Assembly (NCBI GenBank): GCA_002344125.1
Contig: DDTQ01000011.1
Location: 703,245-767,244, forward strand
Length of the DNA: 64,000 nucleotides
Reading direction: 5' to 3'
Origin: Ignavibacteria bacterium UBA2360
Lineage (GTDB): Bacteria; Bacteroidota; Ignavibacteria; Tepidaquicellales; OLB5
The position numbers and the translations under genes were made by a program. Below the pieces are notes generated by a model, which was given only the letters and a program-made list of their open reading frames with translations, did not search any database and was not told where the DNA came from. Positions 15,731 to 25,862 of this stretch are shown piece after piece (the first letter of the stretch is position 1; each line of letters begins with the position of its first letter).

Positions 15731-18700
15731 AAAAATTTTTCTTAATCTTAACAATTTTGATCTTACCGGCCGGCATGAACCAATATTCGCAGCCGCTTGA
15801 ACAATATAGTTTCAGTCAGGGATTGGGCTCGTACAACGAAATAACCGGAGGAACGGTTCTGCCGGCAACTGATGATGAAGGGTTTGCAGCTCTGCCGATA
15901 GGATTTGATTTCACTTTTTCGGGTAATACATTTTCAACTTTCGGTATTAACAGCAATGGTTATATTATTTTAGGGAATGAGAACCCAACTGATATAATTT
16001 ACGCTCAATATTTCCGGAACAATGTTATTTTGCCGCTTCACATTGATCTTACATCCGATATTTCAGGCGGCACCACTGAACTGATGTACCTGCTTGAAGG
16101 AAATGCGCCCAACAGAATATTAACGATCCAATGGAAAAACTGGGACCCGAAATTCTTTTTCTATGATGACTCGACTTTGGCAGTCAATTTTCAGGTTAAA
16201 TTGTATGAAACGGTAAACAGTATTGAATTCTGCTACGGTTTATTCCAGAACAGCCCTCCGAAATATTTTCAGGCTTATCAACCGGTTACCGGTATTAAGG
16301 GTAACTCAGAATCAGATTTCAGGCTGCGTGAATTTGACTGGAATACTTTTTCGTGGTTCAGCTCCTTGGAAGCCTTTAGCCTGTTTTCGGTGATGTATTG
16401 TTATGATACAACTATGCCCGCAAACGGACTTGTATATACATTCAGCCCGCCGGTACCGGCAGCGATGAGCTATGTTTCTTCAACGGTTACCCAATGCAGC
16501 ACAGAACCGGTATTCAGGGGCGATAGCAGGAAAGAAATAGTCAGAATAGAAATTGTTACCGAAGGAAACTCCGAGCCCTTTTCATTAACTCAGTTAAATT
16601 TAAGCACAGAAGGTTCTACGCAGCCGGCTGCTGATATTTCTGCTGTTCAGGTGTTTTACACAGGCGGCGATAGTACGTTTAATACGTCAGAACAGTTTGG
16701 CAATACAGTTTCAGATCCGAACGGTACGTTTGCCGTAACAGGCAGCCGCCAGCTTAACTTTGGCAGGAATTATTTCTGGGTTTGTTACGATATCAGAAAC
16801 GGCGCAGTGATAAATAATTCAGTTGATGCTTCCTGCAGCCAGATAGTAATGAACGGCGCCGGGGGCCTGCGTACTCCTGCGGTGCAGTCACCTGCCGGCA
16901 GCAGAGAGATAGTTTGCAAAGAGTTCATTGGCTCAAACGAAACGGGTCTGTTATGGCCGTTCAGCACCAATTTACAAAGCCGGAAAACACAGATGCTGTA
17001 TACAGCAGCAGAAATCCGCTCTATGTGCATTGAGTGCGGCCTGTTTGAAAAACTGGGGTTCAATTTCAGGGGGAATGCCGTTAAAACACTGCAGAATTTC
17101 CGCATAAAAATGAAAAATACTAATGTAAGTGAACTAACCACATCATTTATTCAGGATAATATGGTTACAGTATTTAACGGAAGCTATACTACATCCGGAC
17201 CCGGATGGCAATATATCACCCTGCAAAGTATTTTTGAATGGGATGGGGTAAGTAATGTGTTAATTGAAATCTGTTTTCAGAACAGTTCAGCGCTGCCTTC
17301 ACCATTTCCGGAGGTTTCCGGAACAACATCACAGGGTAACCACACAACTTTATCTGCAGGCACACCATCTTCTTGCGGTTTAAGTACGGGGAGCTCCATA
17401 AATGTTAAGCCTGATCTCAAAATATTGACTCTTAATGCACCTGCAATTACTTCTTGGGCAGCGCAGAGTAATACTCTCCAGGTTTTGAATGGCTCTGTAA
17501 ATAATGAGATCCTCAAAATACCCGTTGTTTTAAAGGGCTGCGGAAGCTCACCTGTGAATTTAACATCGCTTTTTTTCAATACAAACGGTTCAACAAATCC
17601 TGCCGGCGATATATCATCTGCAAAAGTGTTTTATACCGGCAGTTCAAAAGTATTTTCAGCAGCTGTTCAATTTGGCGCAGCGGTAAACGAACCCAATGGT
17701 AGTTTTGATATTACCGGTAATATACAGCTGCTAAATGATACCAGCTATTTCTGGCTGGCGTATGATATCAAACCGGGTGCGCAGCATTTGAATGTGGTTG
17801 ACGCGGACTTCACTTCATTTACAGCTGGCGGCAATGTACTGATTCCTTCGATAACCGCACCTGCGGGCAGCAGAACTATTAATGCGTTGGGCGCAATGTC
17901 AGGTATATATTATGTAGGCAGCGGCCAGGATTTTGCGACCATCACACAGGCTGTAAACAATTTAAACTCAAGGGGACTTTCATCAACGGTTACTTTTCTG
18001 CTCACCGATACAGCATATTCATCAGAAACATATCCGATAGTGGTCAGCAATGATGTGCCGGGTCTAGAAGGCGGGAGTTATTTGATCATAAAACCTGCCG
18101 CCGGAGTAAATGTAAACATTACTGGGCTTCCGCCTGCGGGAGATAACAGTATGTTCAAAATCCTGGGGAATAATGTTACTATAGACGGCTCAAACTTGCC
18201 CGGTGGTTCAACGCGGAATCTGTTTATAAACAATATCCAGCGGGATACGACCAATGACGGACCTCGCGCAATAAATATCCAAAGCGCGAATTCAATTCCT
18301 GTCAATAATATTTCAATAAAAAATTGCATGCTGAGGGTGAAGGCACATTACAATACTACCAACGGATACGGCGAGGTTATAAAGATCGGTACAAGAAATT
18401 CCAATGCGGCATACGCTGAGTTTAACGGTATTAATATTCACAATAATGAAATTTCAGGTGGCATTTATGGTATTTTCGCAAATGCAAATACAACCCCGGG
18501 ATTTCATTCACTTAATTTAACAGTGACAGATAACAATCTTGATGTAAATGATACCAATAGGATAAGAGTTTCCGGTGTATTCGCGAAGGGGTTCGATAAT
18601 TCTGTTGTAACCGGAAATTCAATCGGCAATTTCTACACCTGGGCTGAAATTCATTACTATCCCGATAACAACTCCTGCGGCATACATATAAATGGCAATA

Positions 18701-20502
18701 ACACATCCATAGAAAAAAACCGGATATTCAATATACAGTCGTTTTGGGGATATGCAGAAGGGGTCAGAACGTCAGGAGCGAATGTCAAAATTGCCAATAA
18801 CTTCATAACGGAAGTTTTTTCATATACATTTGAAACTGTGGGAATCCTGGTGTTTAGTGGAGGGAAACAGCTGATAGCGAATAATTCAGTAAATATCGCC
18901 GGTGTACACGACCCCGGAGATAACAGCAGCAACGAGAGATGCCTTCAGATCTCAAACAGGATGGTTCATTCAGACACTATATTTGTTTTAAACAACATCT
19001 TTTCAATTAATATCCCTGGATCACAAAGATCATGTTTTCTGGTGGATATTTTTGATTCTGTTTATACATCAAAGTTCAAATTGCTGAATAATTGTTACTA
19101 CTTTGAAAAGATGGCTAAGCCGCGTTTCCGGCTGTTTCACCCCGGAGGAGCAGGTATAATCGATTCATTGTTTGAGCGCTGGCAAAGCAGATCGGGGTTT
19201 GATAAAAACTCATTTTGTGCAGACCCGAAGTTTATTTCGGATGCAGATCTGCACATTGATCCTTCTTCGCTTTCAGTAAATGGCAGGGGTGTATATGTGA
19301 GCGGAATTTCTGATGATATAGACGGCAATAACAGACCCACAGGACAGAGTATAACTGAAAGTCCAGTGGATGTGGGAGCCGACCAATATACACCGGTATC
19401 GTTCACAGGAAATAACGCCATACTTTCAGGCAATGTTTACAAGGATGGATTGTACCCGGTAATAAGTAAAACATCTGGAAGTTTTACAACAGTCATGGCA
19501 AAAGTTTACCCCGGTGTAAGAAGTAATTTTGGTTACATGAACAGGATTTCAGCTGACTACAATAGGAATATTATAGAAACAGAAAGGAATAATGAACAAT
19601 CTGCAATAGATATAATGCCTCTTAATAATTCCGTTAGTTTTAATTCATTGAATACTCCGTGGTTATTTTGGGAATTTACGGGTTTTTCTGCCGGCATTGA
19701 TCCAATTGTTTTGAAATTCCACTACAATGAAGAGCAGTTAGCGACAATTTCTGAACTAAATATAAGAATTGCAGTATTTAATGGAGTAACATGGGATTCA
19801 GCTTTTGCGCAAACTGTAAATACCGATTCTAATTATATAGAGGTGACTTTTCCCGGCGGTTATAGCTGGGCGGCAAATCCGGTATTTTCCTTGATATACA
19901 ACGAAACCCCTCTGCCGGTAATGATTTCCGGGTTTTTCGCAAATGTGTTGATGAGGGATGTTAAGCTAAGGTGGGTAACGGAAGCAGAAATTAACAACAG
20001 GGGATTTTATATAGAAAGAAGAATAAAAATCAGCGATAATTCTTTCAGCAATTGGCAGCAACTTGGATTCATAGAAGGAAGCGGGACAACCGGTTTACCG
20101 GTTGAGTATAGCTACATTGACCGCAAACTTGGAAAGGGAATTTATCAGTACAGGCTAAGGCAGGTTGATCTAAACGGCAACTATGAATATCACTTTCTGC
20201 CGAATGAACAGGTAATAGGCAGTCCGGTAAAGTTTGATTTGGGGCAGAACTATCCAAATCCTTCAAACCCTGTCTCTAAGATCGATTTCACGGTTCCTTT
20301 CACCGGCAAAGTGAGTTTACGTATCTACGACCTGCTTGGCAGAGAGGTTGTAACTCTTATTGATAAAGAACTTGAAGCAGATTATTATTCCGCTGAGTTT
20401 AACGGAAGCAATCTGGCTTCGGGGGTATATTTCTACAGATTAACAGCCGAAGGCGGCGCTGAGAAATTTGCTAAAACTATGAAATTGATTTTAGTGAAAT
20501 AA
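15727..20502 (+). CDS. Giant T9SS-secreted surface protein with beta-helix
   Basis: A 1591-aa exported protein. Signal peptide at residues 1-21. An N-terminal Bacteroidota surface domain follows (GFDFTFSGNTFSTFGINSNG). Two copies of a roughly 140-aa beta-sandwich repeat come next, about residues 255-395 and 575-720, sharing L-x-T-x-GST-x-P-x-DIS and VFYTG. A Cys-containing domain lies between them. Residues about 730-1190 form a right-handed parallel beta-helix with Asn-rich turns (INIHNNEISGGIYGIFANA, VVTGNSIGN), a fold common in polysaccharide-active enzymes and adhesins. The C-terminus is a T9SS type A tail (GQNYPNPSNP, GVYFYRL). It is translationally coupled to the methyltransferase fusion. 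Adhesin or glycan-active enzyme cannot be decided. Confidence 0.9.
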   Translation: MKKFFLILTILILPAGMNQYSQPLEQYSFSQGLGSYNEITGGTVLPATDDEGFAALPIGFDFTFSGNTFSTFGINSNGYIILGNENPTDIIYAQYFRNNVILPLHIDLTSDISGGTTELMYLLEGNAPNRILTIQWKNWDPKFFFYDDSTLAVNFQVKLYETVNSIEFCYGLFQNSPPKYFQAYQPVTGIKGNSESDFRLREFDWNTFSWFSSLEAFSLFSVMYCYDTTMPANGLVYTFSPPVPAAMSYVSSTVTQCSTEPVFRGDSRKEIVRIEIVTEGNSEPFSLTQLNLSTEGSTQPAADISAVQVFYTGGDSTFNTSEQFGNTVSDPNGTFAVTGSRQLNFGRNYFWVCYDIRNGAVINNSVDASCSQIVMNGAGGLRTPAVQSPAGSREIVCKEFIGSNETGLLWPFSTNLQSRKTQMLYTAAEIRSMCIECGLFEKLGFNFRGNAVKTLQNFRIKMKNTNVSELTTSFIQDNMVTVFNGSYTTSGPGWQYITLQSIFEWDGVSNVLIEICFQNSSALPSPFPEVSGTTSQGNHTTLSAGTPSSCGLSTGSSINVKPDLKILTLNAPAITSWAAQSNTLQVLNGSVNNEILKIPVVLKGCGSSPVNLTSLFFNTNGSTNPAGDISSAKVFYTGSSKVFSAAVQFGAAVNEPNGSFDITGNIQLLNDTSYFWLAYDIKPGAQHLNVVDADFTSFTAGGNVLIPSITAPAGSRTINALGAMSGIYYVGSGQDFATITQAVNNLNSRGLSSTVTFLLTDTAYSSETYPIVVSNDVPGLEGGSYLIIKPAAGVNVNITGLPPAGDNSMFKILGNNVTIDGSNLPGGSTRNLFINNIQRDTTNDGPRAINIQSANSIPVNNISIKNCMLRVKAHYNTTNGYGEVIKIGTRNSNAAYAEFNGINIHNNEISGGIYGIFANANTTPGFHSLNLTVTDNNLDVNDTNRIRVSGVFAKGFDNSVVTGNSIGNFYTWAEIHYYPDNNSCGIHINGNNTSIEKNRIFNIQSFWGYAEGVRTSGANVKIANNFITEVFSYTFETVGILVFSGGKQLIANNSVNIAGVHDPGDNSSNERCLQISNRMVHSDTIFVLNNIFSINIPGSQRSCFLVDIFDSVYTSKFKLLNNCYYFEKMAKPRFRLFHPGGAGIIDSLFERWQSRSGFDKNSFCADPKFISDADLHIDPSSLSVNGRGVYVSGISDDIDGNNRPTGQSITESPVDVGADQYTPVSFTGNNAILSGNVYKDGLYPVISKTSGSFTTVMAKVYPGVRSNFGYMNRISADYNRNIIETERNNEQSAIDIMPLNNSVSFNSLNTPWLFWEFTGFSAGIDPIVLKFHYNEEQLATISELNIRIAVFNGVTWDSAFAQTVNTDSNYIEVTFPGGYSWAANPVFSLIYNETPLPVMISGFFANVLMRDVKLRWVTEAEINNRGFYIERRIKISDNSFSNWQQLGFIEGSGTTGLPVEYSYIDRKLGKGIYQYRLRQVDLNGNYEYHFLPNEQVIGSPVKFDLGQNYPNPSNPVSKIDFTVPFTGKVSLRIYDLLGREVVTLIDKELEADYYSAEFNGSNLASGVYFYRLTAEGGAEKFAKTMKLILVK

Positions 20503-20529
20503 GTCAATTTTTATATCAAATTATGGCAG

Positions 20530-20566
20530 ACCCGGAAGATTGTTATATGAATAATTCCGGGTTTTT
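20530..20566 (+). terminator. Terminator after the giant surface protein
   Basis: ACCCGGAA/TTCCGGGT with partial inner pairing (ATTgTTAT/aAtAAT), followed by TTTTT. Confidence 0.65.
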
Positions 20567-20586
20567 GATTTTTGTTAAAGGTTTTC

Positions 20587-20617
20587 TTGCAGCAGAAAAG
20601 AATAAATTATATATTTG
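20587..20617 (+). promoter_or_regulatory. Bacteroidota-type promoter for the cupin gene
   Basis: TTG at 20587-20589, 20 nt, then TATATTTG at 20610-20617. Transcription would start near 20624, excluding the upstream TTG at 20572 as translation start and supporting the ATG at 20656. Confidence 0.65.
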
Positions 20618-20655
20618 TAAAATTTTTCAGCATCAAGAAAAAACATCCTGTAAAA

Positions 20656-21219
20656 ATGAAATATAACTTTCCGGTTACCATAGAAAATGGCTTGGGTGAA
20701 ACGCTGGTATTTAAATCCTGTGAAATTGAAGATGGCGAAGAAAAATTGATTGTTGAAAACTCCGTGAAGCCCGGGGCTGGTCCGATCATGCACACTCACC
20801 TAATGCAGGATGAAGAGCTAACTGTTGTATCCGGTGAAATGACCTACCAGGTCATGGGCGAAGACCCAAAAATAGCCCGCAAAGGGGATACTGCGTTGTT
20901 TAAGAGAGGGGTTCCGCACAAGTTCTGGAATTCAGGCAGTACAGAGCTTAAATGCACGGGATGGATAAATCCCGCAAATACTATCGTTTTTTACCTTTCT
21001 GCCATATTTGAAGCTCAGAAAAAATCAGGGAAAATGCAGCCTGAATTGTTTGACGGCGCATACCTGATAACCAGGTATAAAAGTGAATACGACCTGCCTG
21101 AGCTGCCGTTTTTTGTTAAGAATGTAATTATGCCTGTTGTTTATTTTTTAGGTAAAGTTTCAGGTAAATATTCTCATTTTAAAGATGCACCTGATCCAAC
21201 AAAGAAAAGGATTGTTTAA
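20656..21219 (+). CDS. Cupin-domain protein
   Basis: A 187-aa protein with a single double-stranded beta-helix cupin (about residues 15-110). Metal ligands are seen in GPIMHTHLMQDEE (motif 1: H, H, E) and GVPHKFWNSG (motif 2: H). The C-terminal 70 residues contain a hydrophobic stretch (FVKNVIMPVVYFLG). Cupins of this kind are sugar-modifying, dioxygenase or binding proteins, and nothing here decides which. It has its own promoter and stands alone. Confidence 0.8.
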   Translation: MKYNFPVTIENGLGETLVFKSCEIEDGEEKLIVENSVKPGAGPIMHTHLMQDEELTVVSGEMTYQVMGEDPKIARKGDTALFKRGVPHKFWNSGSTELKCTGWINPANTIVFYLSAIFEAQKKSGKMQPELFDGAYLITRYKSEYDLPELPFFVKNVIMPVVYFLGKVSGKYSHFKDAPDPTKKRIV

Positions 21220-21840
21220 TTTTTATTTTCAAATGTAATCTGAAATATCCGGCAAAGTAATTTTTTGTAAACTGAAAATATTTTTTCTAAATATTTCTTT
21301 GATCACAGGAAAGTTTTGTTTGTTAAATTATAAGAAGATTTCACAAAGCACTGTAGATGGAAAATAGCTGCAAAGAGATTGTTCGATACATGTATTGTTA
21401 TGCTGTAGCATAGATCTTCATTACAAAATTTTTATCATAATTCAAAACGCCTCGTGTCACGCTTCAACTTGAGGAATATCCCCGCGCCGCGCTCCCGAAA
21501 TTCAATTTTTAAAAAAATTTTTCAGAGAGGAATTTTTCTGATTTTGTAAAACTGCCTGTTTAAGAGGCTTTACGGAATGTCAAGAGAATAAGGATTTTTT
21601 TTTCTTACGATGTAATTTGCATTTATAGTTTTGTTCTGTTAATTTTGTTTCCAATCGTTAACGAAAGCTAAGCAAGGTAAAATAAGGAAAGCTTTTTTAA
21701 GTAAGAACAGCTCCAAAGGAGCTCCTTCGGAGAAGCCAAACCCCTGCCGGTTCAAAAGATAGAATTAAGATGTTACTTCCGTGTTAACGATGAATTAAAT
21801 TTTAATAAAAGAATTCCGAAAATTTTTAATTACTTACCGC
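21220..21840 (+). promoter_or_regulatory. Gene-free 620-bp region with the nrdJ promoter and a long leader
   Basis: No coding sequence is visible. TTG at 21617-21619, 20 nt, then TAATTTTG at 21640-21647 makes a promoter, giving a leader of about 187 nt before the nrdJ ATG. The leader has an AGCTCC-aaa-GGAGCT hairpin (about 21709-21723). It is followed at 21734-21748 by AGCCAAACCCCTGCC, which resembles the cobalamin-riboswitch B12 box. The other conserved riboswitch core elements are not recognisable, so a full B12 riboswitch cannot be claimed. Confidence 0.45.
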
Positions 21841-24800
21841 ATGAAGATAGACAGACTGTTTGCCGGTGAATCCAACAACCCGTATGATAAGATTGAATTT
21901 GATAAACGCACTTCAGTAATAAGAAATCCCGACGGCTCGATCGTTTTTGAAATGATCGATATCGTTGTTCCCAGACACTGGTCACAGGTTGCAACCGATA
22001 TTATTTCACAGAAATATTTCCGTAAGGCGGGGATACCCCGCGTCTTAAAAAGAGTACATGAAGAAGGTGTGCCCGTTTGGCTGCAGGCAAGTGAGCCCGA
22101 TATGGACGCCATGAAAGATATCCCGGAATCAGACCGCTATTTATCAGAGACCGATAGCCGCCAGGTATTTAACCGCCTTGCAGGCTGCTGGACCTACTGG
22201 GGCTGGAAATATGGCTATTTTAACACAGAAAATGACGCTTTGGCCTTCTATAATGAGCATTGTTATATGCTTGCTCAGCAGATGGCGGCTCCAAACTCAC
22301 CGCAATGGTTCAATACGGGCCTGAATTGGGCTTATGGTATTTCAGGACCTGCGCAGGGCCACTATTATGTAGATGGCAAAACCGGGGAACTGGCAAAATC
22401 AGAGGATGCGTACACGCATCCGCAGCCGCATGCGTGTTTTATACAGTCTGTAACCGATGACCTTGTGAACGAAGGCGGCATTATGGATCTTTGGGTTCGC
22501 GAAGCAAGATTATTTAAATACGGCTCAGGTACAGGTTCAAATTTTTCAAACCTAAGAGGCAGCAATGAACCATTAAGCGGCGGCGGAAAGTCATCGGGTT
22601 TAATGTCCTTCTTAAAGATCGGCGATAGATCTGCCGGCGCGATAAAATCAGGCGGCACAACACGCCGCGCCGCGAAAATGGTTACGCTTGATCTTGACCA
22701 TCCGGATATTGAAGAATACATCAACTGGAAAGTTGTTGAAGAGCAAAAAGTTGCTGATCTTGTAACCGGCTCAAAACTGCTGAACATTCACTTAAACAAT
22801 GTTATCAAGGCATGTTTTGAAGTTCACCCGGAAAACGACCCGTTTGACAGGAAACAGAACAAACATCTTGCAAAAGCTATAAGCGATGCAAGGAAATCTC
22901 TTATTCCTGAAAATTATATAGAAAGAGTTATCCACCTGGCAAAGCTTGGTGTGAAAGAAGTGCATATTCCCACTTATGATACAGACTGGAACAGCGAAGC
23001 TTACCTGACGGTATCAGGGCAGAACAGTAATAATAGTGTAAGAGCCACCAACGAGTTCATGAAAGCCGTTGAAAATGACGGAATGTGGAATCTTTACTGG
23101 AGAGTTGAGCTAAACAAAGCTAAAAAAGAGGGTAGAGACCCCGTTGCATGCAAAAAACTTAAAGCGCGCGATCTTTGGGATCAGATAGCTTTCAGCGCAT
23201 GGGCAAGCGCAGACCCCGGAATGCAGTATCACACTACTATAAATGAATGGCATACATGCCCCGCAGGAGGAGAGATAAAAGCTTCAAATCCCTGCAGTGA
23301 ATATATGTTCCTTGATGATACAGCATGTAATTTAGCCAGCTTAAATCTGGTTAAATTCTACAATATAGATAAAGCCGAGCTTGATATTGAAGCATACCGC
23401 CATGCGGTTAGGCTGTGGACAATTGTTCTTGAAATAAGCGTTTTAATGGCGCAGTTCCCAAGCAAAGAGATCGCATCACTATCGTACGACTACCGCACAT
23501 TAGGGCTGGGTTACGCTAATCTTGGCGCACTGCTTATGATGCAGGGCATTCCATACGATTCCCAGGAAGCGTTGGCTATCACAGGCGCATTAACATCAAT
23601 TCTGCACATGCGTTCATACGCAACATCAGCGGAAATGGCAAAGGAGCTCGGTACATTCCCCAGGTACAAAGAAAATGAGCAGAACATGCTGCGTGTTATC
23701 AGGAATCACCGCAGGGCTGCGTACAACGTTCCAAACGAGGAGTATGAGGGTCTATCCATAACTCCGGTTGGAATAAACAAAAGATACTGCCCTGAGCCTC
23801 TCCTGCACGCCGCAAGAGAAGACAGCGATATGGCGCTTGATCTAGGGGAGCGTTACGGCTACCGTAACGCGCAGGTAACTGTAATTGCGCCAACAGGCAC
23901 AATAGGTTTGGTTATGGATTGCGATACAACAGGGGTTGAACCCGATTTTGCGCTGGTTAAGTTCAAAAAACTTGCCGGAGGCGGATATTTTAAAATTATC
24001 AATGAATCAGTACCGCCCGCGTTAAAGAAACTTGGCTACACCGAAAACGAAATTCACGATATAGTTAAATATTGCACGGGGCACGGTTCTATTATAGGGT
24101 GTCCGGGGATAAATCCAACATCGCTGGCTGAAAAAGGCTTTACGGCGGATGTGCTGGCGCAGGTTGAAAAATCGCTGCCCTCGGCGTTTGATATTAATTT
24201 TGTGTTCAATAAATACACATTAGGAGCGGAATTCTGCAAGGATACTCTTGGCTTCACCGATGAGCAGCTTGATGATTACAACTTTAATATATTGCGCTCA
24301 CTTGGCTTCACCAAAGATGAAATTGAAGCAGCAAACGATTACGTTTGCGGTACTATGACGGTTGAAGGCGCGCCCAGTTTAAGAGAAGAGCATTACGCAG
24401 TGTTTGACTGTGCCAATAAATGCGGTAAAAAAGGTACCCGCTATATTTCAGCGGATGCCCACATAAAAATTATGGCTGCAGCGCAGCCGTTCATCAGCGG
24501 CGCTATCAGCAAAACCATCAATCTGCCCAATGAGGCATCAATTGAGGATATGAAACATGCTTACCTGCTTTCATGGAAGCTTGGCATTAAAGCCAATGCG
24601 CTTTACCGTGATGGCAGCAAACTTTCTCAGCCGCTGAATTCTGTAAGCGATGATGAGAACTTTGAGCATGAATCTGAAGAAATTGCGGAAACAATGAGCA
24701 AACCCAATGATATTATCCGCATTGCGGAGCGTATCATTCACAGGTACATTGCAAAACGCCGCAAACTGCCGTTCAGAAGGCGCGGTTACACCCAAAAAGC

Positions 24801-25527
24801 AAAGATTGGCACTCATTCGGTTTATTTAAGAACAGGTGAATACGAAAACGGGCAGTTAGGCGAGATATTTATTGATATGCACCGCGAAGGCGCGGCATTC
24901 AGAAGCTTGATGAACTGCTTCGCTATAGCTGTATCACTGGGCTTGCAGCACGGTGTGCCACTTGAGGAGTTTGTTGACGCGTTTGTTTACACAAGGTTTG
25001 AACCTAACGGTATTGTTATTGGCAATCCCAATATCAAGATGACAACATCACTCATTGATTACATCTTCCGCGAGCTTGCCGTAACATATCTTGGCAGAAA
25101 TGATCTTTCACACATTTCCCAGGAAACTGAAATGAGAACGAGTCCGATAGACAGCATCAGCAAGCTTGATACTGAAGCTGATTTTGAGGATGAGGAGATA
25201 TTTTCAGAGAGATTTATTGACGAACCCGCAAATAAAACAGTTCCGAAGAACGATGTTACAGCCTCACAGAACATTCAGCCGAAACCAGTTGAAAATGTAT
25301 CGGTAAGTTCACAGCAGACGATCTCAGGCGGAGCGCTTGGAATACAGATGACCGGAGCCGCTGTAATTAAAAATGTTAGTTCGAGCGAGGAATCAGATAA
25401 AATTAAACAGGCTAAACAAAAAGGTTATACCGGCGATATTTGCCAGTCATGCGGCAGCTTAACGATGGTGCGCAACGGCACATGCCTAAAGTGCATAACC
25501 TGCGGCGATACAAGCGGGTGTAGTTAA
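21841..25527 (+). CDS. nrdJ: Vitamin B12-dependent ribonucleoside-diphosphate reductase (class II)
   Basis: A 1228-aa enzyme that reduces ribonucleotides to deoxyribonucleotides using adenosylcobalamin, so it does not need oxygen. Motifs include NSPQWFNTGL, the catalytic-site NPCSEYMFLDD near residue 485, APTGTIGLVMDCDTTG, VCGTMT, and a C-terminal Cys-rich end (CQSCGSLTMVRNGTC then CITC) typical of the large NrdJ type with a zinc or redox cysteine tail. Length is as expected for this subgroup. No class I or III reductase is nearby. The start has no clear ribosome site but lies at the end of a plausible promoter-leader. Confidence 0.97.
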   Translation: MKIDRLFAGESNNPYDKIEFDKRTSVIRNPDGSIVFEMIDIVVPRHWSQVATDIISQKYFRKAGIPRVLKRVHEEGVPVWLQASEPDMDAMKDIPESDRYLSETDSRQVFNRLAGCWTYWGWKYGYFNTENDALAFYNEHCYMLAQQMAAPNSPQWFNTGLNWAYGISGPAQGHYYVDGKTGELAKSEDAYTHPQPHACFIQSVTDDLVNEGGIMDLWVREARLFKYGSGTGSNFSNLRGSNEPLSGGGKSSGLMSFLKIGDRSAGAIKSGGTTRRAAKMVTLDLDHPDIEEYINWKVVEEQKVADLVTGSKLLNIHLNNVIKACFEVHPENDPFDRKQNKHLAKAISDARKSLIPENYIERVIHLAKLGVKEVHIPTYDTDWNSEAYLTVSGQNSNNSVRATNEFMKAVENDGMWNLYWRVELNKAKKEGRDPVACKKLKARDLWDQIAFSAWASADPGMQYHTTINEWHTCPAGGEIKASNPCSEYMFLDDTACNLASLNLVKFYNIDKAELDIEAYRHAVRLWTIVLEISVLMAQFPSKEIASLSYDYRTLGLGYANLGALLMMQGIPYDSQEALAITGALTSILHMRSYATSAEMAKELGTFPRYKENEQNMLRVIRNHRRAAYNVPNEEYEGLSITPVGINKRYCPEPLLHAAREDSDMALDLGERYGYRNAQVTVIAPTGTIGLVMDCDTTGVEPDFALVKFKKLAGGGYFKIINESVPPALKKLGYTENEIHDIVKYCTGHGSIIGCPGINPTSLAEKGFTADVLAQVEKSLPSAFDINFVFNKYTLGAEFCKDTLGFTDEQLDDYNFNILRSLGFTKDEIEAANDYVCGTMTVEGAPSLREEHYAVFDCANKCGKKGTRYISADAHIKIMAAAQPFISGAISKTINLPNEASIEDMKHAYLLSWKLGIKANALYRDGSKLSQPLNSVSDDENFEHESEEIAETMSKPNDIIRIAERIIHRYIAKRRKLPFRRRGYTQKAKIGTHSVYLRTGEYENGQLGEIFIDMHREGAAFRSLMNCFAIAVSLGLQHGVPLEEFVDAFVYTRFEPNGIVIGNPNIKMTTSLIDYIFRELAVTYLGRNDLSHISQETEMRTSPIDSISKLDTEADFEDEEIFSERFIDEPANKTVPKNDVTASQNIQPKPVENVSVSSQQTISGGALGIQMTGAAVIKNVSSSEESDKIKQAKQKGYTGDICQSCGSLTMVRNGTCLKCITCGDTSGCS

Positions 25528-25604
25528 ATTAGGAATTAAGAATTAGGAATTACGAATTAAAGAAGATAATTTGAGCCTTAAATATAAATATAAATAATTT
25601 GAAG

Positions 25605-25637
25605 AGCCATTGTACACTAAGTGCAGTGGCTTTTTTT
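25605..25637 (+). terminator. Terminator after nrdJ
   Basis: AGCCATTGTAC-actaa-GTGCAGTGGCT (11 bp including two G-T wobbles) followed by seven T. Confidence 0.85.
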
Positions 25638-25673
25638 CTAAAAAATTATGAAAGGATTTGATTGATAAAATAA

Positions 25674-25785
25674 AAAACCCCAAGTGGTGGTGCACTTGAG
25701 GTTTGTTTTCTGGTAAAAACGAAACTTAATTTGAACGTCAAGTGAGATTGGGCTTATCACCCAATTGTTTTTACCGTTTTCTGTA
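25674..25785. ncRNA. Candidate structured RNA or repeat between nrdJ and small genes
   Basis: Three pairings lie in order in this gene-free stretch. A hairpin AAACCCCAAGTG/CACTTGAGGTTT occupies about 25674-25704. A long-range pairing GGTAAAAAC (25712-25720) with GTTTTTACC (25767-25775) encloses an inner hairpin ATTGGG-cttatca-CCCAAT (25747-25765). The layered structure suggests a small RNA or a leader of the next small gene, but no known family is recognised. Confidence 0.4.
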
Positions 25786-25862
25786 TGTAACATAATAATT
25801 ATAAAATAAACTTACAACATTTAAATCGCCACATTTAAGTGATTGTATAAGGAATAAAAATC

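Noticed and set aside
20572..20655. Extended N-terminus of the cupin from a TTG
   Set aside because: The region contains the promoter and probable transcription start; the ATG at 20656 fits the domain.
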